Source: CALAMC01 sp964459465
Lineage (GTDB): Bacteria > Zixibacteria > MSB-5A5 > GN15 > PGXB01
Assembly: GCA_964459465.1 (NCBI GenBank)
Contig: CAYWLR010000008.1
Span: 1 to 64,000 of the forward strand
DNA: 64,000 nt
Reading direction: 5' to 3'
The translations under genes were made by a program, and so were the position numbers. The notes below the pieces were generated by a model. The model did not search any database. It had not been told where the DNA came from and saw only the letters and a list, made by a program, of their open reading frames with translations. This document shows, one piece after another, positions 34,329 through 42,952 of this stretch (position 1 is its first letter; each line of letters starts with the position of its first letter).

Positions 34329-35582
34329 ATGAAAGAAATCATAATTCTGGCCATATTAAGCTTGGTACTATGCGGGTGCAGTCGTTATATCGAATCGGAT
34401 AGCTTATCCGTTCAGTTGCCCGATCCTCCGCCGGTCCCTCTGGACCTGCGCCTGGTCCATTTCGATGAAGGTCTGCAGGTCACCTGGCAGGTTTCCGATA
34501 CCGATATCGTCAGCTATTTTAAAGTTTACTATGGGACCGATACCATCCTGTCGCATATGAGTCTTTGGGACACGACTTCGCTGTTTGTCGAAGTCCTGGA
34601 TAATCTCGTATCGGGGCAAAGTTACAGCGTGGCCGTGAGTGCCGTTGTCCGCGGACTGGAAGGTGAAAAATCGCGCGTTGTGACCACTACCCCCGGTGTC
34701 CTGTCCATGCTGATTAATAATAATGACCGGTATGCCAAGAGCCGCAACGTCAATATTTCTTTCGTGGTTCCGATCGCCGCCCGGTTACTTCAACTTTCTG
34801 AAAATGTGAGTTTTGCCGATGCCGTCTGGGAAAACTACAGCGCTTCCAAAAACTTTACGCTTTCCGAAGGCGACGGTCTCAAAAGGGTTTATGCCCGATT
34901 TCGTTTCGGCGATGGCTCTTCATCGTCGACTTCCGTTTATGACGAAATCACTCTCGATACCAGGGCCGAAGTCGATTCTGTATATTTCCGCCCCTCCGAA
35001 ACCGTCTTTTCGGCGGGTGACATGATTTCCTTTTATCTTCGGGCCGCCGAAGACGGGGGACAGGCAAGCGTGTCATTTCCCGGACGTTCCAATCTGGAAT
35101 TGTATGACGACGGGACTCACGGTGATGCCGCGTCCGGCGACCGCCTGTTCAGTCGTGCCTATACCATTCCCCTTAACCTGGAAGTGTCCCAGGGATTGGT
35201 AACCGGAAGTTTTCAGGATGTTGCGGGCAATGCTTCGTCCGCTGACCTGGTTGCGTCGGAATATCTGACCATAGCCAATCCGCCCGTCGCCGTCACTCTG
35301 GCGGCGCAATTGGTGACCGATAACGAAGGCAACCGTTCCATTTCGCTTAGCTGGACGGCCAGTCCCGATAGTGATTTCGAGACATATCGCCTGTATAGAG
35401 ACAAAACCGCGGGTATACAAGCTAACGAAACCAATCTGGTGATCTGGATTACGGCGAGCAAATCGCAAACGACGTTTTCCGATATCAATCCCGGCACCGG
35501 CACATATTATTATCGCGTTTTTGTGTATGACCAACAGGGATTGGCGACCGGTTCCAACGAAGTTTCCATTGTTGTACCATAA
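34329..35582 (+). CDS. lipoprotein with fibronectin type III domains
   Basis: 417 residues. The lipobox LCGC places the lipidated Cys at 17. One FN3-like domain is at about 35-125 (LRLVHFDEGLQVTWQVSDTD, then VYYGTD) and another near 325-415 (SISLSWTASPDSDFETYRLY, then GTYYYRVFVYD). The middle holds an extra beta domain with a DGTHGDAASGDRLFS turn. Likely a surface or periplasmic binding protein; ligand unknown. Confidence 0.85.
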   Translation: MKEIIILAILSLVLCGCSRYIESDSLSVQLPDPPPVPLDLRLVHFDEGLQVTWQVSDTDIVSYFKVYYGTDTILSHMSLWDTTSLFVEVLDNLVSGQSYSVAVSAVVRGLEGEKSRVVTTTPGVLSMLINNNDRYAKSRNVNISFVVPIAARLLQLSENVSFADAVWENYSASKNFTLSEGDGLKRVYARFRFGDGSSSSTSVYDEITLDTRAEVDSVYFRPSETVFSAGDMISFYLRAAEDGGQASVSFPGRSNLELYDDGTHGDAASGDRLFSRAYTIPLNLEVSQGLVTGSFQDVAGNASSADLVASEYLTIANPPVAVTLAAQLVTDNEGNRSISLSWTASPDSDFETYRLYRDKTAGIQANETNLVIWITASKSQTTFSDINPGTGTYYYRVFVYDQQGLATGSNEVSIVVP

Positions 35583-35599
35583 GGAATTGCAGTCCGGGC

Positions 35600-36436
35600 A
35601 TGAGGGCAATTGACAAATTAAATCGGTTTATCGGGCTATATCTGGCAACTTTTAGCCGAGTGTTTCGGTTCGGCATATGGGTTCCTCTGGCGATTTATGC
35701 TTTACTGCAGGTCGCGATTGTCATTCTGGCCGCCAATTTCACTAACCCGGCATTGTATGGTATTCTCAAGCCGTTGGTGGCTCTGCTGGGGGATCGGAAT
35801 GTCGAAGTTATGAGCCATTATCCGGGAATCTACCTGGTCATGCCCTCGGTCGTGGCCTGGGGAAAATATATTCTGGGTGTTCTGTTTGAGGGTCTGGTCA
35901 TGGGTATGGCCGCGGTTTTATTTGTCCGGGCATATTCGGATTCTCCGGCCGGAATGAATTATGCCACCGCTTTCAAAAAATGGCTCCCGCTCCTGATTGT
36001 CTGGTGTTTCATTTCGGCACTGATTCTGGCTGCCAATCAATTTATTCCCGGGCTGTTTTCATCCTATCTGGCGGGAAGTCCCCGGCGTATCATGCTTTTC
36101 GGCATCGCCATGAAGCTGGTCACCGTTTTCATATATTCGCTATTTATCTATGCCATTCCCGCCGTTATTGTCTATGGGAATGGCATTTTGCGAGCCCTCC
36201 GAACATCATTATCACTTTTCGCCGAGTATCCTATTTTTTCCTTTTTCCTGGCCCTGATACCCTACCTGTTGACAGTGCCGTTTTCATATATGTATGAAAA
36301 CGCCGGAACGATTGTGTCCAAGTTTACGCCGGAGTTGATGTTATACCTGTTGATCGGCGGCGTTATCGTTGATATGGTGGTCAATTTCATTCTGTCGGGG
36401 ACGGTGGTCAAATTTCTGCTGGACGAGCGCCATTAG
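35600..36436 (+). CDS. multi-pass membrane protein, unknown function
   Basis: 278 residues with about six hydrophobic segments (near 27-47, 75-113, 129-148, 169-192, 212-228 and 244-272). No signal peptide and no motif that names a family. It follows the FN3 lipoprotein after 17 bases, so the three genes from 33577 form one operon. Confidence 0.75.
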   Translation: MRAIDKLNRFIGLYLATFSRVFRFGIWVPLAIYALLQVAIVILAANFTNPALYGILKPLVALLGDRNVEVMSHYPGIYLVMPSVVAWGKYILGVLFEGLVMGMAAVLFVRAYSDSPAGMNYATAFKKWLPLLIVWCFISALILAANQFIPGLFSSYLAGSPRRIMLFGIAMKLVTVFIYSLFIYAIPAVIVYGNGILRALRTSLSLFAEYPIFSFFLALIPYLLTVPFSYMYENAGTIVSKFTPELMLYLLIGGVIVDMVVNFILSGTVVKFLLDERH

Positions 36437-36584
36437 GCCCGACTTACCGATTCCGCTTCACTGCCAAATTATAGATAAAAATCCCCTCAAAGCGCAAAAA
36501 TTAAGCATTTGGCCCCTTTTCACCCTAATTATTTGCTCTGAACTTCCGATAAAAATAAAGAATTTATTGGGGAATCGTTATAGC

Positions 36585-38012
36585 ATGAAAAACTTGTTAA
36601 TTATTGATGATGATCCCGAAATAAGCCGGTCTCTGGCCAACCTTTTTGATTCCGAACGATACAGATTTTATTTTCTGGACGACGGCCAGATCATGGTTGA
36701 ATTTCTAAAGGAACATCCCAATATCGATTGTGTCTTACTCGACGTTAATCTGCCCACCATGTCGGGTCTGGACCTGCTCAAGCAATCCAAGCTGAGTAAT
36801 ATCGATATCCCCATCATCATGATTTCCGGTTTTATCTCGACCGAGAACGCTATGGAAGCCATGCGCGAAGGCGCCTATGAATACCTCACCAAACCGTTCG
36901 AAATTCAAAAGCTGATTAATACTGTCAATAAAGCCTGTAATTTCAACCACCACAAAATCGCTGCGTCGGATATAAAAGTTTCCGAAGAAGAATTCAGCGT
37001 CGGCGAAATCGTCGGGAAATCTCCCGAAATTGTGGAAATCGCCAAGCTAATCGGTCAGGTGTCCAAATCCGACGCGGCGGTGCTGATATTCGGCGAATCG
37101 GGGACAGGCAAGGAACTGATCGCACGGGCTATTCATCGCAATTCCTCCCGTGCCGGGAAACCTTTTCTCTCCGTGAATTGTGCCGCTCTGGCCGAAACCC
37201 TTCTGGAATCGGAATTGTTCGGGCATGAAAAAGGTGCCTTTACCGGGGCCTATTTCAAACGCCTTGGCAAATTCGAACAGGCCAACCAGGGCACGATTTT
37301 CCTCGATGAAATAGCCGACATGTCCCTTCTGACGCAATCCAAGCTGTTGCGCGTCCTTCAGGAAAAACAATTGGAACGCGTCGGTGGAAACGAATCGATC
37401 GAAGTCGACGTGCGCGTGATCGCCGCCACCAATAAATCTTTGGTACAGTGCATGAAGGAAGGCTCTTTCCGGGTTGACCTATTTTATCGCCTTAAGGTTG
37501 TTTCCATCTACGTTCCGCCGCTTCGCGAACGCCGGGGTGATATCTCTCTTTTAACCGACTATTTCGTGCAAAAATTCTCGCGACAACTCGGCAAAGAAAT
37601 CAAGGGAATTGCACCTAAGGCAGCCGCCATGCTGGCCAAATACCCCTGGCCGGGCAACGTCCGCGAGCTGGAAAATAACGTCCACACCGCCTGCGTTATG
37701 GCCAAAACCGAAACTCTGCAGGCCGAGGACTTTCCGATTGCCTCCGAATTGGAAGGCAAAGTCGAAATCGATTTGGAAAATCTTCAGGACGATTACACCG
37801 AATTGTTCAAGAAAATCATCGACCCGATTCTGCCGCGCCTGATAAATTCATCCGAAGGAAAGATTTACTATTTCCTGGAATCGGCCCTCGAAAAGGCCCT
37901 GATTTCATCCTGCCTGAAGCATTTCAGCTCCAACCAGGTGAAAACATCTGAAATACTCGGCATATCGCGCAATACGCTTCGCGACCGCATCGCGCGATAC
38001 AATATCTATTGA
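36585..38012 (+). CDS. sigma54-dependent response regulator (NtrC family)
   Basis: 475 residues. The receiver domain has acidic residues in LIIDDDPE and phospho-acceptor Asp53. The AAA domain shows Walker A GESGTGKE (170-177), the sigma54-contacting GAFTGA (217-222), Walker B GTIFLDEIADM and YPWPGNVRELENN. A Fis-type helix-turn-helix ends the protein. The ATG at 36585 is used; a frame from 36369 would run through the preceding gene. No sensor kinase lies nearby. Confidence 0.96.
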   Translation: MKNLLIIDDDPEISRSLANLFDSERYRFYFLDDGQIMVEFLKEHPNIDCVLLDVNLPTMSGLDLLKQSKLSNIDIPIIMISGFISTENAMEAMREGAYEYLTKPFEIQKLINTVNKACNFNHHKIAASDIKVSEEEFSVGEIVGKSPEIVEIAKLIGQVSKSDAAVLIFGESGTGKELIARAIHRNSSRAGKPFLSVNCAALAETLLESELFGHEKGAFTGAYFKRLGKFEQANQGTIFLDEIADMSLLTQSKLLRVLQEKQLERVGGNESIEVDVRVIAATNKSLVQCMKEGSFRVDLFYRLKVVSIYVPPLRERRGDISLLTDYFVQKFSRQLGKEIKGIAPKAAAMLAKYPWPGNVRELENNVHTACVMAKTETLQAEDFPIASELEGKVEIDLENLQDDYTELFKKIIDPILPRLINSSEGKIYYFLESALEKALISSCLKHFSSNQVKTSEILGISRNTLRDRIARYNIY

Positions 38013-38134
38013 TCCGAACCCTGCTTTCCGCCGTTTTCAACACTATCCTTGAATACCTTCAGAAAGCTATATATCATGATGAAGGTGATAGCACCTCCGG
38101 CCAGGATAAAAAAGATCCATCCACCCAATGTCAT
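38006..38134 (-). CDS. MetS-like small membrane partner of NSS transporter
   Basis: 42 residues, starting MTLGGWIFFILAGGAITFIM and then a short charged tail ending GGKQGSDQ. One transmembrane helix. It has a GGGAGG ribosome binding site that overlaps the transporter stop, and it begins 14 bases after that stop. Size, topology and place match MetS-like small subunits of neurotransmitter:sodium symporters. Its end overlaps the tail of the convergent sigma54 regulator by 7 bases. Confidence 0.65.
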   Translation of the reverse strand: MTLGGWIFFILAGGAITFIMIYSFLKVFKDSVENGGKQGSDQ

Positions 38135-38147
38135 CGCGCCCGCCTCC

Positions 38148-39707
38148 CTAATAATACTTTGTCATGTTCCGCCGCCGCCAGGCGATAAAAACCATTGTCG
38201 CCAGAAGAATCAATAAAGCCAGCAATAACAACCGCCCGCCCAGAACGTAGGGTACATTTTCAGCGGGTATCCCCTGCATGGTGATCACCGGGAGCCAGTC
38301 TGTGGCAAACCACCACCCCAGCAAACCCAACAGGCAAAGGGGGGTAATGTATTTGGTGATAAACATGAATATGCGCGGGACTTTTAACTTTGCACCATGA
38401 TGGAGTTCCACCCATGCTTTGTCAATGCCGAATACCCAGGCCAGCAATATTATTTCAAGCGTCGCCCCGATGACAATTACCAAATTGGCGCCCCAGAAAT
38501 CGAAATCGTCGAGCACGCCCCGGTGCAAAAACCATATTGCAGGTTGACACAGTAAAAATACCGCCACCCCGAATATTTTTACGGCTTTCTGACGGGTCAG
38601 GTTAAATTCATCTTCCAGAAAGGCAACCGATGGCTGTGCCAGGGATACGGAGGACGTTATCCCGGCCAGAAAAAGCATGAAAAACCACAGGAAGCCGAAT
38701 ATTGCTCCCAATGTCATTTGATTGAATATTTGAGGCATGGTTACAAAGCCCATGTTGAAACTTCCCGACTGGGCAACGCTGACAATTTCATCGGGACCGA
38801 AAAATATAAAGGCCGCCGGGATTACCAGACATCCGGCCACCACTACCTCGGCGAACTGGTTGGTCGATGCCGCGGCCAGCCCGGAAAGGGCAATGTCATC
38901 CTCTTTTTGCAGATAACTGGAGTAGGTCAATATTACGCCCATGCCGACCGACAGCGTGAAAAATATCTGGCCCGCCGCCGCCAGCCAGACTTTGGCCGAT
39001 GTTAATGCCGAAAAATCGGCATTCCATAAAAAGCCCAAGCCGTTTATCGAACTCCAGTCGGGGTGCATTGGATCCGGCGCGAACAACGTGATAACGCGGA
39101 CCGCCAGAATGATACCGAAGAAAAACAGAAGCGGCAAAGCGATATTACACAACTTCTCGATACCGCCCTTAATGCCGAAATATGTCACGGAAATGTTCAA
39201 CAAAAACGTGATCAGGAAAAATACGAATGAGGGTAATGTGCCGGCAAAAGTTCCGGTGTCTCCCGAAATGCCCTGGTGGTTGCGCAGGAAATCCACGAAT
39301 CCGCCGCTGGAGGTTATCTCGGATAGTTGACCGGTCAGCGAATAATAGGCATAGGCCAGGCACCATGATTCGATATAAACATAGTACATATAAATCAAAA
39401 AAGGTCCGAAAATGCCGAGGATTCCGAAGTACTTGATGAAACGGTTTTTCTTCCAGAGCGATTGGAAAATGCCGGGAACGCTGGAATGCTCGAAGCCCCC
39501 GCCGAACCGGCCGGCCGTCCATTCCACCCATACCAGGGGCAAACCCACTACGACCAGAGCGATCAGATAAGGAATCATGAAAGCGCCTTCGCCGTACATC
39601 GCCGCTTGAGTGGGAAAACGAAGGAAATTACCTAATCCGACTGCCGATCCCGCCACGGCCAGAATGACCCCAAGGCGAGTCCCCCAACGCTGTCGCTTTT
39701 TTTCCAT
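38148..39707 (-). CDS. neurotransmitter:sodium symporter (NSS family)
   Basis: 519 residues, about 12 transmembrane helices. Helix 1 carries VAGSAVGLGNFLRFP, the NSS sodium/substrate-binding signature, and GGGFEHSSVPG follows. Bacterial relatives (LeuT, MhsT, MetP) import amino acids with Na+. The ATG at 39707 has a GGAGGA ribosome binding site; the longer frame to 39758 begins MSLTKSRNFG and is rejected. A near-consensus promoter lies upstream. Confidence 0.94.
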   Translation of the reverse strand: MEKKRQRWGTRLGVILAVAGSAVGLGNFLRFPTQAAMYGEGAFMIPYLIALVVVGLPLVWVEWTAGRFGGGFEHSSVPGIFQSLWKKNRFIKYFGILGIFGPFLIYMYYVYIESWCLAYAYYSLTGQLSEITSSGGFVDFLRNHQGISGDTGTFAGTLPSFVFFLITFLLNISVTYFGIKGGIEKLCNIALPLLFFFGIILAVRVITLFAPDPMHPDWSSINGLGFLWNADFSALTSAKVWLAAAGQIFFTLSVGMGVILTYSSYLQKEDDIALSGLAAASTNQFAEVVVAGCLVIPAAFIFFGPDEIVSVAQSGSFNMGFVTMPQIFNQMTLGAIFGFLWFFMLFLAGITSSVSLAQPSVAFLEDEFNLTRQKAVKIFGVAVFLLCQPAIWFLHRGVLDDFDFWGANLVIVIGATLEIILLAWVFGIDKAWVELHHGAKLKVPRIFMFITKYITPLCLLGLLGWWFATDWLPVITMQGIPAENVPYVLGGRLLLLALLILLATMVFIAWRRRNMTKYY

Positions 39708-39760
39708 ATATTCGTCCTCCAAAGGATGGCCAAAATTTCGCGACTTTGTCAATGACAACG

Positions 39761-39790
39761 ATTATATGACAGTGTCTAAATGCTTGTCAA
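39761..39790 (-). promoter_or_regulatory. sigma70 promoter of the NSS transporter
   Basis: On the minus strand, TTGACA and TATAAT (both perfect) are separated by 18 bases. The -35 is the end of one arm of the 12 bp inverted repeat. The predicted start of transcription is about 45 bases before the transporter ATG. Confidence 0.82.
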
Positions 39791-39840
39791 CTAAAAGAAT
39801 CCATGGGCCAAAATGTCATGGAACACATTTTTAGTTGACA
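39785..39840. repeat. 12 bp perfect inverted repeat between divergent promoters
   Basis: TGTCAACTAAAA at 39785-39796 and TTTTAGTTGACA at 39829-39840, exact reverse complements 32 bases apart, with CCATG/CATGG nested inside. Each arm contains the -35 hexamer of one of the divergent promoters, so the two transcription units share the same upstream element. Confidence 0.9.
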
Positions 39841-39863
39841 CCGTATAACAACAGTAATAGACT
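39835..39863 (+). promoter_or_regulatory. sigma70 promoter of the barrel protein at 39897
   Basis: TTGACA and TAGACT with 17 bases between. The -35 lies in the right arm of the inverted repeat and mirrors the transporter promoter. Confidence 0.78.
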
Positions 39864-39896
39864 TTGAAAAAATAAAATTACGATACGGAGGATTAA

Positions 39897-40547
39897 ATGA
39901 ATTTGAAAAAACTGGGTGCTGTAATTCTGGTTTCGGCAACTATTATATCCGGTTCGTCTGCCTTCGGCGATACCTTCGGATTGACCACTGGATATCTTTC
40001 GACTGCCGATGCCTGCGGTTTCGGTGTCGGTTATATCGGCGGTTTCGCCGGGATCGGTGACAATGGAACGACCCTGTTCGGGTCGATCACGTACGGTTTC
40101 TCGGAATATACAGAAGGCCGTATCAAGCTGGGATTTTTTGATCCCGACGCCAAAGACGCCGACCCCTCGCTGACATTGGCTCTGGATTTTAAATATGAAT
40201 TTATGGATTACTACGATCGCCACACAAAAAATCCCTTTGACCTGGCCTTCGGCGGCTTTTTTGAGTACACAAATCTTGAAGGCGCCACCGTCTGGGATCT
40301 GGGCGCCAATGCCATCGGTTCGATCCCCTATAAATTCCATTCGGGGCGTCGCCTTGTACCATATGCCCGATTCAATATCCGCCTGGAACATATCTCCATC
40401 GATGATTTCGATTCTGAATCCGATTTCCGGGCGGGATTGAATGTCGGCGGTAAATTCGAAATGTCCCAGGATTTGCATATCTATGCCGAAATTCAGGCCG
40501 ACGGCAATTTCGGGTTTTTTACCGGCATCGATATCAGGACATTCTAA
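39897..40547 (+). CDS. outer-membrane beta-barrel protein, unknown
   Basis: 216 residues with a signal peptide ending GSSAFG. The mature part has about eight to ten alternating strands (for example TLFGSITYGFSEYTEGRIKLG and TLALDFKYEFMDYY) and ends FFTGIDIRTF, an aromatic C-terminus typical of barrels. No family is recognised. It has a CGGAGGA ribosome binding site and a strong promoter facing away from the transporter. Confidence 0.82.
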   Translation: MNLKKLGAVILVSATIISGSSAFGDTFGLTTGYLSTADACGFGVGYIGGFAGIGDNGTTLFGSITYGFSEYTEGRIKLGFFDPDAKDADPSLTLALDFKYEFMDYYDRHTKNPFDLAFGGFFEYTNLEGATVWDLGANAIGSIPYKFHSGRRLVPYARFNIRLEHISIDDFDSESDFRAGLNVGGKFEMSQDLHIYAEIQADGNFGFFTGIDIRTF

Positions 40548-40605
40548 TTACGGAATCAAACAACAAATACTTGAAAGGCTCCGGTGATGCACTGGAGCTT
40601 TTAAT

Positions 40606-41379
40606 ATGAGTTATTTCGACGCCATACTGCTGGGACTTCTGCAGGGCCTGACCGAGTTTTTACCGGTATCTTCGTCCGGCCATCTGGTCCTGACTGAACA
40701 CCTGCTTGGAGCCAAAAATCCCGGAGTGACATTTGAACTGCTCGTGCATCTGGGAACGCTCCTGGCCGTTTTGATATATTTCCGAAAGCGAATCATAGCC
40801 ATGATTCGCTCCATATTCGATACATCGATGTTCGAAGAGCGGAAACTTGTATTATATATTATTATTGCCACCATTCCGGCCGTTATTGTGGCGCTCACGC
40901 TTGAAGACACTATCGAAGCGGCCTTCGGATCACCGCTTTTGACATCGATAATGCTTTTGGTGACGGGCGTCATGCTCCTTTTAACCGGGTTGGCCCCAAA
41001 GAAGGAAAAAAGACTGTCGTGGTTTAATTCGCTGTTTATAGGTCTCGGGCAGGCAGTAGCCATTTTCCCGGGGATCTCCCGCTCCGGCTCGACCATCTCC
41101 TTTGGGCTCTTCGCTGGTGTCAAAGCTACCACCGCCGCCGAGTTTTCCTTTTTGCTCTCCATTCCGGCCATTGCCGGGGCCGCCGTTTTCAAAATAAAAG
41201 AACTTTTTAGCCTCGACGTCGCTCTGGCTGGCCAGTATCTGACGGGGACAATTTTGTCATTTTTATCCGGCCTTCTGGCCGTATATCTTCTTTTAAGCAT
41301 TGTGCGCAAGGGCAAATTTCAGTATTTTGGCATTTATTGTCTTTTGGTGGGCACGGTCGGCTTAGTATATTTCCTCTAA
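40606..41379 (+). CDS. uppP: undecaprenyl-diphosphatase (BacA type)
   Basis: Recycles undecaprenyl pyrophosphate for peptidoglycan and O-antigen synthesis; also gives bacitracin resistance. The 257 residues have two inverted repeats with active-site motifs LLQGLTEFLPVSSSGHLVL and PGISRSGSTISFGLFAG and about eight membrane segments. It ends one base before the GT9-GmhB fusion starts. Confidence 0.96.
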   Translation: MSYFDAILLGLLQGLTEFLPVSSSGHLVLTEHLLGAKNPGVTFELLVHLGTLLAVLIYFRKRIIAMIRSIFDTSMFEERKLVLYIIIATIPAVIVALTLEDTIEAAFGSPLLTSIMLLVTGVMLLLTGLAPKKEKRLSWFNSLFIGLGQAVAIFPGISRSGSTISFGLFAGVKATTAAEFSFLLSIPAIAGAAVFKIKELFSLDVALAGQYLTGTILSFLSGLLAVYLLLSIVRKGKFQYFGIYCLLVGTVGLVYFL

Positions 41380-41380
41380 G

Positions 41381-42952
41381 ATGAATAACATTCTGGTCAT
41401 CAGGCTGGGTTCGATTGGCGATGTCGTTTTGGCCTCGGCTCCGATATTGAATCTGAAATTATCATTTCCCGATTCTAAAATATTTTTCCTGACGCGCGAA
41501 CAAAATGCGCCTCTGGCCGGAATGATGACCGGCGTCGATGAAACAATCTCATTACCCCGCAAAATCAGTCTGCTGGAGTTATTCCGCACCGGCGAATTTT
41601 TCGATAAACATGGCATCGATATTATTTGCGACCTCCATGGTAACTTCCGCTCCAATTATCTGATGCGTCATATTGCCGCACCGGTCAAAGCACAATATCC
41701 CAAGCGGCGCCGCGAAAGATTCATGGCTGTCAAACTACACCGCTTTAATGCCAATCCACCCCATACTATTGACCTTTATAACGCCGCCATCACCGCCTGC
41801 GGGGGAGACGTGTTCACGCGAAGACCGTTGTTGAGACCTTCCCGCATATCGCGACCGGTTGCCAATAAGCCGCTTGTGGCGATTGCGCCGGGGGCATCGT
41901 ATCCGACCAAACAATGGCCGCCAAAACGTTTCAATGAACTTGTCACACGCTTGCGCAATAATAGAAAAGCTGACATTATTCTGATTTTAACCGAAAAAGA
42001 CAAAGCACTGTATGAATCAGACGTGGTGGAGAAATCACCGGACATTCGCGTAATAATCGATGTTTCACTGCCCGATATTGCCGCAGAAATTGCCTCTGCC
42101 GATCTATTGCTTTCCAATGATTCCGGGTTGATGCATATCGGCTCGGCGGTGGGGACCCCGGTGTTAGCCCTGTTCGGGCCGACTCACCCTGCCCTGGGCT
42201 TTTCACCCCGGGGATGGCACGATCGAATAATCCAGGTCGAGGAACCCTGCCGCCCCTGTTCGTTGCACGGCAAAAGACCTTGTTATCGTGATAAGCAATA
42301 CTGTTTCGACCGCATAGAGGTCGATTATGTGTTTGGCCAAATTATCGACGCTCTGGAGAAAAAATTTGAAACCGCGGCCGCCCTGTTTATAGATCGCGAT
42401 GGAACTTTAATAAAAGAAAAAGGTTTTCTGTCCGAACTGGAACAGGTCGAACCGGAAGAAGGTTCAATCGAGGCCATCCGATTGGGCCGGGACATGGGAT
42501 TCAAAATCATTGTCCTATCCAATCAGTCGGGTGTGGCTCGGGGCTATTTCGACCTGGAGCAGGTCGACCGCGTCAATGAACGCATCCGCTCGCTGTTTGC
42601 CGCCAAAGGGGCGCCCCTCGACGACATATTATACTGCCCATACTATGAGCATGGATCAATTGAACCATTTGCCCAAAAGTCATTTATGCGGAAACCCGCC
42701 GCCGGCATGGTCGAGCGGGCGGCTCGGCGGCATGGCATAAATCCCTTTGTCTCGTTTTGCATCGGGGATAAATTGTCCGATGTCCGACTGGCTTACACTA
42801 CCGGGGGAAAAGGAATACTGGTGCGCACCGGATACGGACAGGACAGCATAAATAGAATGACTTCCTATGACTCCTTCCCGCCGGAAACCGTTGCCGACAA
42901 TCTTCTCGATGCCGTAAAATATATCGGGAAAACGCTCGGGATAAAGCCATGA
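41381..42952 (+). CDS. fusion of GT9 heptosyltransferase and GmhB-like phosphatase
   Basis: 523 residues. The first part (1-325) is a family 9 glycosyltransferase: IRLGSIGDVVLASAPILNL at the start and SNDSGLMHIGSAVGTP around 245-260. The second (about 334-523) is a HAD phosphatase of the D,D-heptose-1,7-bisphosphate type: nucleophile Asp338 in FIDRDGTL, then VLSNQSGVARG. Compared with E. coli GmhB, three of four zinc ligands are changed (Tyr421, Ser434, Met436; only Cys419 kept). The stop overlaps amrS by four bases. Confidence 0.9.
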   Translation: MNNILVIRLGSIGDVVLASAPILNLKLSFPDSKIFFLTREQNAPLAGMMTGVDETISLPRKISLLELFRTGEFFDKHGIDIICDLHGNFRSNYLMRHIAAPVKAQYPKRRRERFMAVKLHRFNANPPHTIDLYNAAITACGGDVFTRRPLLRPSRISRPVANKPLVAIAPGASYPTKQWPPKRFNELVTRLRNNRKADIILILTEKDKALYESDVVEKSPDIRVIIDVSLPDIAAEIASADLLLSNDSGLMHIGSAVGTPVLALFGPTHPALGFSPRGWHDRIIQVEEPCRPCSLHGKRPCYRDKQYCFDRIEVDYVFGQIIDALEKKFETAAALFIDRDGTLIKEKGFLSELEQVEPEEGSIEAIRLGRDMGFKIIVLSNQSGVARGYFDLEQVDRVNERIRSLFAAKGAPLDDILYCPYYEHGSIEPFAQKSFMRKPAAGMVERAARRHGINPFVSFCIGDKLSDVRLAYTTGGKGILVRTGYGQDSINRMTSYDSFPPETVADNLLDAVKYIGKTLGIKP

